From Bacteroidales bacterium (GTDB lineage Bacteria > Bacteroidota > Bacteroidia > Bacteroidales > UBA932): a DNA stretch of 64,000 bases. The stretch covers positions 1-64,000 of the forward strand of contig JAFRUH010000023.1 in assembly GCA_017438975.1 (NCBI GenBank), in the 5' to 3' direction. The notes under the pieces are model-generated. The model was not told the DNA's origin, did no database searches, and saw only the letters and a program-made list of their open reading frames with translations. Positions 34,352 to 42,641 of the stretch are shown piece by piece. Every line of letters begins with the position of its first letter. Position 1 is the first letter of the stretch. The position numbers and the translations under genes were made by a program.

Positions 34352-35608
34352 TTACTCACCCCGATAGACGCCGGCGAAGAGGATGGCACCGGTCGAACTC
34401 TCCGAAATGGTGAAGATAAACGGATGGTCGGCATGGAAAACCAGAGGACCGGACATCCCGGGACCGGGCGAGGTGATCTTCACCGTTATGACCGTCACGG
34501 CCGCCGCCTCCGTTCCGCTCTCGTCCACATCGATCGTAGCGGTCTGGAAGACCTTGCTGATCGTAGACTCCGCCCCGCCGCCGTCCAGAAGATCCAGCCA
34601 GGTCGCGTAGAACGCATCTCTCATCCCCATATCGGACAGGATATCATTCAGTTCCGTCCGCATCGGGGACAATTTGAATTTCGGAAGCCAAAGGTCTGTC
34701 TTGACCGCGCTGCAGTCAGAAAGCCAGGAGCGGTCCTTCGCCAGCCTCGCGACCATTCCATCGACACCGACACCCTCGTTCGGAAGGATGACCGTCATCT
34801 CGAAAGCCTTGTTTCCATAGGGCAGACGAAGCGCCGTCCCCTCCTTGCACGTGGCTGCGGAAAAGGTCTCTTCCTGCTTCATCATGTCGACCTTGACCCT
34901 CTTCCCGCCTTCCCGGGTGAAATCCTCCTTCGCCGTATCCGATTTCCGGAACCGGTTCGTCCATTTTCCATTGAAATACAGCGCATTGGCCAGCACCGCA
35001 GTCGTTTGGGGATTCAAGTCGCTTTCCTTGATCGCCTCCGGGATCATCCCTTCCGTCTTTTCCGACGCCCAGGCGTTCACCAAGTCGACGATGACCTTCG
35101 GCTGCCCGAAAGAGAGATTCTTGACGAGAGCGTCATAATAATCCAGCGCCATCTGTTCGAAAGCGGCATTCGTCTTGCCGAAATCCCGGTTCGTCAGGAC
35201 CAGATTGGCGAGACGGACCTTCGATAGCTTGTCCATCTCCGGCAGCCTTTCCATCATCGTACTGCAATAGGCGCGGATGTTTTCCCGTCCGCCCTTGCCG
35301 AAGCCGAGCGTCTCCGTCACCGCGTCCAGGACGGCTCCTTCTTCAGCCGATTCGACCAGCAGGCCGAAAGCCATCCCGACACTCAGCGGCGAGATCAGGA
35401 AACTGCCCTCCGTACCTTTCTCAACCCTTTGCAAGAGATTGAAAGCGAAGTCATTCCCGCCCTCGACAAAACTCCGGGTCCCCGCAGGGAGCTCTATCGG
35501 GACAAGGTCATTGTCCGTAACTTCCGGGGTAGGATCGTCCGTAGAGGGAATCACGGCGCAGGAAAGCATCAGCCCTCCCGCAGCCATCATCAAAAGAATC
35601 TTTTTCAT
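34352..35608 (-). CDS. Serpin family lipoprotein
   Basis: Serpins are suicide inhibitors of serine or cysteine proteases. The 418-residue protein has a lipobox (GLMLSC) and a 30-residue spacer. The complete serpin fold follows: FAFNLLQRVEKGTEGSFLISP at the start, NALYFNGKWTNRF in the middle and HPFIFTI near the end. The reactive-loop hinge DESGTEAAAVT fits the inhibitory consensus. Counting as in alpha-1-antitrypsin, P1 would be Thr and P1' Ser in VKITSP. The likely target is a host or microbial protease outside the cell; this is inference. Confidence 0.92.
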   Translation of the reverse strand: MKKILLMMAAGGLMLSCAVIPSTDDPTPEVTDNDLVPIELPAGTRSFVEGGNDFAFNLLQRVEKGTEGSFLISPLSVGMAFGLLVESAEEGAVLDAVTETLGFGKGGRENIRAYCSTMMERLPEMDKLSKVRLANLVLTNRDFGKTNAAFEQMALDYYDALVKNLSFGQPKVIVDLVNAWASEKTEGMIPEAIKESDLNPQTTAVLANALYFNGKWTNRFRKSDTAKEDFTREGGKRVKVDMMKQEETFSAATCKEGTALRLPYGNKAFEMTVILPNEGVGVDGMVARLAKDRSWLSDCSAVKTDLWLPKFKLSPMRTELNDILSDMGMRDAFYATWLDLLDGGGAESTISKVFQTATIDVDESGTEAAAVTVITVKITSPGPGMSGPLVFHADHPFIFTISESSTGAILFAGVYRGE

Positions 35609-35663
35609 ACGCTTCTGGATTGATCAACTACCCTTTAAATCCGCTCCTCCCCGAAATCTTGCA

Positions 35664-36374
35664 TCACAACAGGAAAGAAAGGACCTCCGGAGTCTTCGTA
35701 TAATCCTCGATCCAGATGTAATCCATCCCCTTCAGACGGATGTGGCTGTCCCCGCCTCCGTCGTCGAAATCATCCCCGATGAAAAGAACCTCATCCTTCG
35801 TGTAACCATGCTCGGAGGCGTATTTCATCGTCGCATCGTACTTATTGTACTGTTTCGGAGCGAAATCGAAGGAAGAGGAGCCTCCGATGTAGACCGCGTA
35901 ATCCCTGAAAATCTCCAGGACCTCGGGGTACAACACCCTCCGCTTGGAACGGTCCGGATCGAAAGCGAGTTTGTCCGCCTGGTCCGCTTTCGTCCCGAGG
36001 AGACCGAAGGTGACCATGCCGCTCGCATGGAACTCGACCGGGTCTCCCTTGTATTCGGTATACCCGTATTTCTTCCGGAGATAGTCCGTCTTTTCCAGGA
36101 AGAATACCTTGTCAGGCAGGGAGGTATCCTCCCGGACGATCCGGAATTCCCCGTCTACGATGTGGCTCTCCTGCATCCCGTAGTTTCCGATGATGACGAT
36201 GGGATAATCGTTCATCTGGTGATAGATGCGGGGGCAGTTGCCCGCCCCCACCATAATCAGTTCATATCGTTTCCCGAGCGCGTCCAGCAGGGCCGTAGCC
36301 TCCGGAGAGAGCGGTGTCTTGTGCTGGGTCAGGGTTCCGTCGAGATCGAATGCAAGCAGTCTTTTCATCTCCAT
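35664..36374 (-). CDS. HAD-superfamily phosphatase
   Basis: The 236-residue protein has the HAD motif I FDLDGTLTQ (nucleophile Asp), a type IIB-like cap region (about 85-180) and motif IV GDDFDDGGGD near the C-terminus. Substrates of such enzymes are commonly sugar phosphates. It is the last gene of a ten-gene operon. Its ATG overlaps the stop codon of the nucleoside hydrolase gene by one base, and a second ATG at 36368 is also possible. In this context a phosphorylated pentose is a plausible substrate. Confidence 0.85.
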   Translation of the reverse strand: MEMKRLLAFDLDGTLTQHKTPLSPEATALLDALGKRYELIMVGAGNCPRIYHQMNDYPIVIIGNYGMQESHIVDGEFRIVREDTSLPDKVFFLEKTDYLRKKYGYTEYKGDPVEFHASGMVTFGLLGTKADQADKLAFDPDRSKRRVLYPEVLEIFRDYAVYIGGSSSFDFAPKQYNKYDATMKYASEHGYTKDEVLFIGDDFDDGGGDSHIRLKGMDYIWIEDYTKTPEVLSFLL

Positions 36375-37405
36375 CAGTCGAACGAGGCCGTCTCGACCGT
36401 CTCATATTCGGTCAGGGCGGCGATCTGGTCGCGGGTCAGCGTCAGGATCCGGTGGTTGCCGCCCGGAACGACGTTCGTATAGCCCTTCTCGTCCACGGAC
36501 ACGGTGACGGGATCGCTGACCGTGAAAAGGTCCGGACGCAGCACGAAAGCGACCGACAGGACATCCCAGGAAGGACGGTCATAGCATTCCGGCTTGTATG
36601 CACGGTAAGAGTCCGCCAGGACTCCCGGCCGGGTCCAGATGGCCTCTCCCGGATAGAGAACCTTGATTCCCAGTTGGAAAGGATTCTGATAGATCGGCGA
36701 GGGCCACTCTGCAAAGACCTTCTGCATGGCCGGAATGTCATTCCTGACATTGTATTCCACGGATTTCTTGGTCGCGTCGAAAAGGGTGTCGCGGACTCCG
36801 CCTACGGGAATGTCGTCCTCCGGGCCGTAGCTGCCCGCCATGATCGAAAGATACTTGACTTTCTTCTTGACGAGATCGCGGCCACTCAGGCGGCTGAACT
36901 CGTCCGGACCGCTCTCCAGGAGCTGCGCAAGGGCCGTTCCGAAACCGAGGGAAACGACCACGACGGAACGGTTCGGACTGGAAGAAAGGATCCTGCGGTA
37001 CTCCACGACCGGGTCCGGATAGGATCCGTCGTAATGGCCGCTCACGGGATAGGAGACCTCTTCCTGACGGACCACGGGCTCGGTATAATCCCGGGTCTTG
37101 TTGACGACCGGAGTCGTGCACTTGGCGACCGGGACATCCGGGTAACCGTAACGGGTATTCATCATATCGATAAAGGCGGAAGCCGTCTCGCTAGCCTTGT
37201 GGTTCGAGACGAGGGCGAGGTTGATCTTTCCGTCGTTCGTCCCCTTGTAGCAGAGCGCCAGGGCGAGGGCATCGTCGATGTCATTGCCCATATCGGTCTC
37301 GAGAATCAGGGTCTGGGGCCCCTCCGGAGCTTTTTTGCAGGAAGAAAGGGCGAAGGCCGCCGCAAGCAGAAGGGCGGCCGGGAGAAGGAGGATATTCGCT
37401 TTCAT
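36374..37405 (-). CDS. Exported nucleoside hydrolase (RusNH-like)
   Basis: The 343-residue lipoprotein (lipobox ALSSCKK) has an inosine/uridine-preferring nucleoside hydrolase-type N-terminal metal motif, LETDMGNDIDDALALAL. A Glu replaces the first Asp of the usual DTDxGxDD. Such enzymes split nucleosides into base and ribose. The ribokinase and transporter genes directly upstream match the ribose-scavenging rus locus described in Bacteroides thetaiotaomicron, which includes a periplasmic nucleoside hydrolase. The ATG at 37405 is chosen because it begins the signal peptide. Confidence 0.85.
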   Translation of the reverse strand: MKANILLLPAALLLAAAFALSSCKKAPEGPQTLILETDMGNDIDDALALALCYKGTNDGKINLALVSNHKASETASAFIDMMNTRYGYPDVPVAKCTTPVVNKTRDYTEPVVRQEEVSYPVSGHYDGSYPDPVVEYRRILSSSPNRSVVVVSLGFGTALAQLLESGPDEFSRLSGRDLVKKKVKYLSIMAGSYGPEDDIPVGGVRDTLFDATKKSVEYNVRNDIPAMQKVFAEWPSPIYQNPFQLGIKVLYPGEAIWTRPGVLADSYRAYKPECYDRPSWDVLSVAFVLRPDLFTVSDPVTVSVDEKGYTNVVPGGNHRILTLTRDQIAALTEYETVETASFD

Positions 37406-37416
37406 GTCACACAGGT

Positions 37417-38418
37417 TTAACGGGCCATGACGATAAGGGCGAGACCGGCGATGAAGAAGACGAACATCAGGGCGAGGAGACCGCCGACCGGCTTCTTCGA
37501 GCCCTTGAACTCCTTCCAGATGAAGATGCCCCAGATGGCGGCGATCATCGGAGCCCCCTGGCCGAGGGCATAGGAAATGGCAGCGCCGGCCCGGCCGGAA
37601 GCCAGGTAGCTCAGTGCTGTACCAAGGCACCAGATCGCTCCGCCCAGCATGCCGACGAGGTGCGTCTTGGCGTCTCCTGCGAAATACTGCTTATACGTAA
37701 CCGGCTCTCCGACAAAGGGTTTCCGCATCACGACAGTGTTGAAGCAGAAATTCGACACCAGGACGCCCAGCGTGAAGAGTACGATTGCGGTATACGGGGT
37801 GACCATGCCCGGATCCGGGTTGTTCAGGTTCAGGGACATACCCCGCACGACAAAGGAATAGAACAGGGACATCAGCACGCCGGCGCAGATGGCAAGGATG
37901 ATTCCCTTCTTCTGGGAAGGGTTCTTCTCCCCTGCGCCGCGGCGGCCGGACGCGATTCCGTTGCAGACCAGGGCGACCACCACGAGGGCAACCCCGAGGA
38001 ACAGCAGGAAGGCGTTCTCATCCTTCGCACCCCCGATATAATTGAAGAACACACCCAGTACCAGCGCCAGTCCGACTCCGAGCGGGAAAGCGACGGACAT
38101 GCCCGCCAGCGAGGTCGAGGCGCTCAGCAGGATGTTGGAGGCGTTGAAAATGATGCCTCCGACCATGATCCAGAGCACGCTCTCGAGCGAAGCCTGACGG
38201 AGGTCGGCGAGGAACGGACGTCCTTCCGTCCCGATGGACCCGGCCGTAAAGGCCAGCAACAGGGCAAAAAGGACCATTCCGATGACATAGTCCCAGTAGA
38301 ACAGTTCGTAGCGCCAGCTTTTGGCGGCCAGTTTCTGGGTATTGCCCCAGGAGCCCCAGCAGAGCATCGTCACCACACAGAGGACGACGGCGAGGGCATA
38401 GGTATTGACGATAAACAT
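37417..38418 (-). CDS. GRP/DMT-type sugar permease (RusT-like)
   Basis: This 333-residue membrane protein has ten hydrophobic segments and matches the glucose/ribose porter (GRP, Sugar_transport) branch of the drug/metabolite superfamily. Examples are the N-terminal VTMLCWGSWGNTQKL and the GIIFNASNILLSAS and GAAISYALGQGAPMIAAIWG helices. It probably imports a monosaccharide across the inner membrane. It lies 2 nt downstream of the ribokinase gene and 11 nt upstream of the nucleoside hydrolase gene, so ribose is the most likely substrate. Confidence 0.85.
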   Translation of the reverse strand: MFIVNTYALAVVLCVVTMLCWGSWGNTQKLAAKSWRYELFYWDYVIGMVLFALLLAFTAGSIGTEGRPFLADLRQASLESVLWIMVGGIIFNASNILLSASTSLAGMSVAFPLGVGLALVLGVFFNYIGGAKDENAFLLFLGVALVVVALVCNGIASGRRGAGEKNPSQKKGIILAICAGVLMSLFYSFVVRGMSLNLNNPDPGMVTPYTAIVLFTLGVLVSNFCFNTVVMRKPFVGEPVTYKQYFAGDAKTHLVGMLGGAIWCLGTALSYLASGRAGAAISYALGQGAPMIAAIWGIFIWKEFKGSKKPVGGLLALMFVFFIAGLALIVMAR

Positions 38419-38420
38419 AG

Positions 38421-39332
38421 CTATGAAAGATTAATTAATTCTTCTCTGCCCGGCATGGACGACTGCGCCCCCATGCGGGTCACGGAAAGGGCGGCCGCAC
38501 GGCTCGCGAAATTCGCCGCGCTGACAAGGTCCTCCCCCTCGGAAAGGGCCACGCAAAGAGCCCCGCAATAGGTATCCCCCGCCGCTGTGGAATCCACGGC
38601 CTTGACCGGCACCGGATCGATATGGATCGGATTCACCCCGTCATAGATCAGGGAGCCCTGCGAACCGAGGGTGACGATCAGTTTCGAGACGCCCTTGTCC
38701 ATCATGACCCGGCATGCCCGGACGGCGGAAGCCTCGTCCGTGACCTCGACGCCCGAGAAGGACGAAAGTTCGGTCTCGTTGGGGATGAAGAGGGTGACAT
38801 GGCGGAACAGTTCCTCCGGGACCTCGGCGTACGGGGCCGGGTTCAGGACCACGCAGACGCCTGCCTCGGACGCGATTTCAGCGGCCCTCAAAACAGAAGC
38901 GACCGGTATCTCGAGCTGGAGCAGCAGGATGTCCGCTTCCCGGATCCGGTCGGCCGAGCGCTCCACATCATCGACCGTAAGGTCCATATTGGCCCCCGGT
39001 GCGACCACGATGCAGTTCTCTCCCTTTTCGTCGACCGTGATGAGGGCGACGCCGGAAGGCTGGGCGGACCGGAGGACGCCGGACGTGTCGAGGCCTTCCG
39101 CCTCATATCCTTTGACGGCATTGTCGCCGAAGACATCGCGGCCAACCTTGCAGACGAGGGAGACGTCACCCCCGAGACGCGCGGCAGCCACGGCCTGGTT
39201 CGCACCCTTCCCGCCGGCTCCGGAGGTGAATACACCCCCGACGACCGTTTCGCCCGGCTTGGGCATGGACCGTGTCTTGACTGTCATATCGGTATTGCTG
39301 CTGCCGATAACGAGTATCTTTCTTCTTTCCAT
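38421..39332 (-). CDS. rbsK: Ribokinase
   Basis: RbsK phosphorylates ribose to ribose-5-phosphate. The 303-residue protein has the PfkB-family signatures GGKGANQAVAAARLG at the N-terminus and DSTAAGDTYCGALCVAL with the catalytic Asp near the C-terminus. NPAPYAEVP and NETELSSFSG fit ribokinase better than fructokinase. It lies in the operon between a mutarotase-like gene and a sugar permease. Together with the nucleoside hydrolase it would feed ribose from nucleosides into the pentose phosphate pathway. Confidence 0.93.
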   Translation of the reverse strand: MERRKILVIGSSNTDMTVKTRSMPKPGETVVGGVFTSGAGGKGANQAVAAARLGGDVSLVCKVGRDVFGDNAVKGYEAEGLDTSGVLRSAQPSGVALITVDEKGENCIVVAPGANMDLTVDDVERSADRIREADILLLQLEIPVASVLRAAEIASEAGVCVVLNPAPYAEVPEELFRHVTLFIPNETELSSFSGVEVTDEASAVRACRVMMDKGVSKLIVTLGSQGSLIYDGVNPIHIDPVPVKAVDSTAAGDTYCGALCVALSEGEDLVSAANFASRAAALSVTRMGAQSSMPGREELINLS

Positions 39333-39343
39333 AAGTTAAGGGA

Positions 39344-40252
39344 TTAGATGAATTCATATTTGAGGGTCCAGGCGAAGGTCTCTCCCGGGGCCGAGTCGAA
39401 GGGAGTGAACGGTTCCACACAGAGGACACGGTGGTTGCCCCAGACCTTGAGGCGGCAGAGGGGGGCTTCCGAGGAGACGGCAACGCCGAGTTCCGCCTTT
39501 CCGCTGCGGACCGTGAACCGGTACGGCAGGGCCGAACCGTCCGCCGGCACGATGGACTCGATGCAGACTTTCTCCCCGGGGACGAGGTCCCCGTCCAGCC
39601 GGACTCCTTCCGGAGAGAGTCTCGCGGCCGGCGAATCCCCGGGCCAGCGGCGCCACTCCCCCGTCGGAACGAACGGGAGGTCTACGGCCGTACCGGTTCC
39701 CGTCCCGGCACCCGCGAAAGGGAAGAAATTATGGTTGTAGACCGTTCCGGAAAGGGAAACGGTGCCCGTATTGCAAAGCCGGTGTTTCAAAAAGAGACAG
39801 CCGTCCTCCTCCCAGAGGACTTCCTTCTCATAATCATACCCCCACTTTCCATCCCGGAGGCAATGCCGGAAAAGCACCCCGTCTTCCCGGATCCGGAGAG
39901 ACCTCTCTCCCGGGTTATGGACCTGATAAAGGGAGGTAAAGGCATACGGGGCGTCGTCAGCCTTCAAAAGGGTTCCGACCCCGATTTTCAGGAAAGGACT
40001 CCCGGGGGCGGCTTCGTCATAGCCGATTTCGGAAAACTCTTCCGCCGGGCCGGTCACATTGTCGTGCCGGTACGGGTCCTCTTCTCCCTCCAGCCAGCGG
40101 TCGGAATAGACCCTGCCTCCGCACCGGATCTCCCGGAAGACACCGGAATGATCGAAGCGGACGCCCCGGTACAGCCCGTCCCGGAGATCCGGGAGGACCA
40201 GTTCGGCGAGGGATCCGCCCTTCGAGATAATTACGGTTTTCTCAGCCTCCAT
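39344..40252 (-). CDS. Aldose epimerase/mutarotase-like protein
   Basis: The 302-residue protein has no signal peptide. Its beta-rich sequence resembles the galactose-mutarotase superfamily, with RGVRFDHSGVF at the N-terminus, FLKIGVGTLLKAD, YNHNFFPFAG containing a His typical of the sugar-binding site, and a C-terminal VEPFTPFDSAPGETFAWTLKYEF. The family normally interconverts anomers of aldoses. Between an oxidoreductase and a ribokinase it may prepare or recognise an unusual sugar. The exact reaction is not clear. Confidence 0.7.
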   Translation of the reverse strand: MEAEKTVIISKGGSLAELVLPDLRDGLYRGVRFDHSGVFREIRCGGRVYSDRWLEGEEDPYRHDNVTGPAEEFSEIGYDEAAPGSPFLKIGVGTLLKADDAPYAFTSLYQVHNPGERSLRIREDGVLFRHCLRDGKWGYDYEKEVLWEEDGCLFLKHRLCNTGTVSLSGTVYNHNFFPFAGAGTGTGTAVDLPFVPTGEWRRWPGDSPAARLSPEGVRLDGDLVPGEKVCIESIVPADGSALPYRFTVRSGKAELGVAVSSEAPLCRLKVWGNHRVLCVEPFTPFDSAPGETFAWTLKYEFI

Positions 40253-40263
40253 CGTATTCTTGT

Positions 40264-41553
40264 TTATGAGAGTTCGTCCAGGGACCTCGGAATTTCCACG
40301 CGTCCGCCTTCCCGGGTCGCGCGGTCGCCGAGAAGAGCCAGCAGGGTCGACCAGCAGGCCTCTTCGACGATGGTTTCCGGCTGGACGCCGGTAATTACGG
40401 CCTGGCAGAAGGCATGGATAAGTTCGACGGACCCGTCGCCGGCTGCGCCGACGGAACTGGCTCCGTCATTGACGGTTACATTGTCGATGAAGCGGATGCC
40501 CTTGTCGGTCGAGGCCTCTTCCGTCGCCCAGGACGTCCCCGCGAAAGCGGAGTTGGAAAGGACCCCCTGCTCGATCTGGTCGAGGAGCTGGCGGATGCCG
40601 GAACGGCGCCTGGGGGCTTCGCTGTACATCACGCCCCGGACGAGGTCGATCGTTCCCTCGGAGCCCAGGATCTGCTCGCCCATCCCGAAATGCTTGTTGG
40701 AGATGATGGACTCGAAGGTCATATGGACCCCGTTCGGATACTGGTAGATTGCGGCGACGTTGTCGAAGACCTCCCTGCCGTCTTTCCAGAACCGGATGCT
40801 GCCGGTTCCGGTCACGAACTCCGGCTGGATGCCTCCCATCGCCCAGGAACCGTTCTGGAGCTGGTGGCAGGCCAGTTCCGTCATCAATCCCCTCGAATAG
40901 GCGTGGTAGAGCCGCCAGTTGATTCTGCGCTCGAACTCCGGCGAAGGGACTTCCCGGCGCCAGTCATTGTTCCGGTACCAGTAGTTCCGGATTCCGACGA
41001 CCTCCCCGATCGCACCCCCGCGGACCAGTTCCATGGCGCGGACGTACTTGGGGTCATACAGGCGCTGCTGCCCGACCATCAGGACCCGGTTCCCCGCCTT
41101 CCAGGCGTCGTACATGGACTTGAGCTCTTCCGGGGAATGGGCCATCGCCTTCTCGCAGAAAACGTGTTTCCCCGCTGCGAGGGCGTCGAGGGTCATCGTG
41201 GCGTGGAAGGAGAGCGGAGTGCAGATGATGACTCCCTCTACCTCCTTGTCTTCCAAAAGTTTCCGGTAATCGGCATAACGTTTCGCCCCGGGGCACATCG
41301 CCGACGCTTCGTCGAGGTGCGGCTCGAAATCATCGCAGAGCGCGACGACCTCAGCCGAAGGATCCAGCAGCAGGTTGGCCAGATGGAATCTACCCCGCGA
41401 ACCCGTTCCGATGATGCCGAGACGGGCTTTTTCCCCCGCCGTCTGTTTCCGCGCTTCGGGCGTACAGGCCGCCAGCCAGGGGAAAAGGGCGAGGGTCGTC
41501 CCGCCGAAGGCGAGGCCGGACAAAAAATCCTTGCGTGTCATTGTATCTTTCAT
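40264..41553 (-). CDS. Gfo/Idh/MocA oxidoreductase, predicted exported lipoprotein
   Basis: The 429-residue protein has an NAD(P)-binding Rossmann motif GIIGTGSRGRFHLANLLL near residue 45 and the EKAMAHS motif (EKP type) near residue 135. The C-terminal alpha/beta sugar-binding domain is present. The leader has TRKDFLSGL, a weak twin-arginine-like motif, and a lipobox WLAAC, so Tat-like export of the folded, cofactor-loaded enzyme is possible. The gene overlaps the ApbE-like gene by 4 nt. Related exported enzymes act in 3-keto-glycoside metabolism. Confidence 0.87.
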   Translation of the reverse strand: MKDTMTRKDFLSGLAFGGTTLALFPWLAACTPEARKQTAGEKARLGIIGTGSRGRFHLANLLLDPSAEVVALCDDFEPHLDEASAMCPGAKRYADYRKLLEDKEVEGVIICTPLSFHATMTLDALAAGKHVFCEKAMAHSPEELKSMYDAWKAGNRVLMVGQQRLYDPKYVRAMELVRGGAIGEVVGIRNYWYRNNDWRREVPSPEFERRINWRLYHAYSRGLMTELACHQLQNGSWAMGGIQPEFVTGTGSIRFWKDGREVFDNVAAIYQYPNGVHMTFESIISNKHFGMGEQILGSEGTIDLVRGVMYSEAPRRRSGIRQLLDQIEQGVLSNSAFAGTSWATEEASTDKGIRFIDNVTVNDGASSVGAAGDGSVELIHAFCQAVITGVQPETIVEEACWSTLLALLGDRATREGGRVEIPRSLDELS

Positions 41554-42407
41554 ATCTTCATAATCCTCGTATTGCCGTCAGTCAGGCACAGGATGTCCCA
41601 GGCCTGATATCCTTCGAAACCGGACAGGATCTCGCCCCTCCGCACCTCGGGAGCCACCCAGAGGGCGGTCGAAAGGACTTCCGTAACCATGGCGGAGGGT
41701 CCCGTGACGGCGACGAACCCTTCTTTCTCCACAGTATTGCCGGTCGAAGGATCGATGATGTGCCCCCTTCCCCGCGGATCCTTGCCGGAAACCGACAGGC
41801 TCCCGTCCTGCAGGCGGAAGGTATGGGCCGTCCTCCCGGGATAGTACGGATGGGCGACCGATACCGGCCAGGGCTCTCCGAGCGGATGGATCCCGACGGC
41901 GGCCGTGGAACTGCCACCGAAGGACAGGATGGCGCAGCCGGTTTCCACGGCGACGGCCCTGGCGGCCTGTTCCAGGACGAACCCCTTGGCGAATCCCCCG
42001 AGATCCAGCGACATCCCTTCCCGCGGGAAACGGACGGTATGCCGGGCAGGATCCAGGATCCAGGAACCGCCTCCCGAACGCGAAGCGGAATGGACAGAGA
42101 CATCGAAATAGCCCAGCGTCGCCTTCCGGAACGTATCGCAGAGTTCCAGGATGAGGAACATCTCCTCATCCACCTCGACTTCCTCTTTTCCGGCGGTCCG
42201 GTTCAGACGGGAAAGGACGCTCCCGGGAGCGAACCGGTTGTACCGCTCATCCGCTTTCCGGACCATCTCCCAGACAGCCTCGGCCAGGGCGCGTGCGTCG
42301 TTCTCCGCCATCCGCGGCAGGAGGATCTCACAGCGCGTATGCATGGCATCGATCCGGGAATAACCCGTCGGGATATCCGGATTCCGGGTGCTGTAGATCC
42401 ACTCCAT
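41550..42407 (-). CDS. ApbE-like FAD:protein FMN transferase (divergent, no signal peptide)
   Basis: ApbE enzymes attach FMN covalently to target proteins. The 285-residue product has the recognisable motifs SLDLGGFAKGFVLE and GHIIDPSTG. It departs from the usual pattern in two places: FGGSS replaces the expected LGGN, and TEVLSTAL has Glu where the Mg2+-binding Asp normally stands. No signal peptide or lipobox is visible, unlike most ApbE. The operon contains no obvious flavinylated target, so it may have a diverged activity. Confidence 0.85.
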   Translation of the reverse strand: MEWIYSTRNPDIPTGYSRIDAMHTRCEILLPRMAENDARALAEAVWEMVRKADERYNRFAPGSVLSRLNRTAGKEEVEVDEEMFLILELCDTFRKATLGYFDVSVHSASRSGGGSWILDPARHTVRFPREGMSLDLGGFAKGFVLEQAARAVAVETGCAILSFGGSSTAAVGIHPLGEPWPVSVAHPYYPGRTAHTFRLQDGSLSVSGKDPRGRGHIIDPSTGNTVEKEGFVAVTGPSAMVTEVLSTALWVAPEVRRGEILSGFEGYQAWDILCLTDGNTRIMKI

Positions 42408-42414
42408 TTTCTCT

Positions 42415-42639
42415 CTACTTCCTCCTGAATAGCCAGATTATCAGCCGGATACCGGTCCAGATCAGATAGAACGCAACCGCGATGACCGTCACATACCCGA
42501 GCTGGGACCCCAGCTCGGAGAAGGAAGTCCCGTAATACAGGATGCAGCCCAGGTTCAGCAGGAAAGCCAGCAGGAAACAGACCCCCAGCGTCACCAGCTC
42601 TATTTTTTTCCGACGGGCGGTAATCAGCGTGTCTTTCAT
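42415..42639 (-). CDS. Small two-helix membrane protein
   Basis: This 74-residue protein has a basic N-terminus (TARRKKIE), two transmembrane helices (about 15-35 and 45-68) separated by a short SELGSQ loop, and a basic C-terminus (FRRK), so both ends are predicted in the cytoplasm. I do not recognise the family. It sits 2 nt after the DUF1080 gene and 7 nt before the ApbE-like gene, so it is clearly an operon member and may anchor a partner at the membrane. Confidence 0.75.
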   Translation of the reverse strand: MKDTLITARRKKIELVTLGVCFLLAFLLNLGCILYYGTSFSELGSQLGYVTVIAVAFYLIWTGIRLIIWLFRRK

Positions 42640-42641
42640 CG

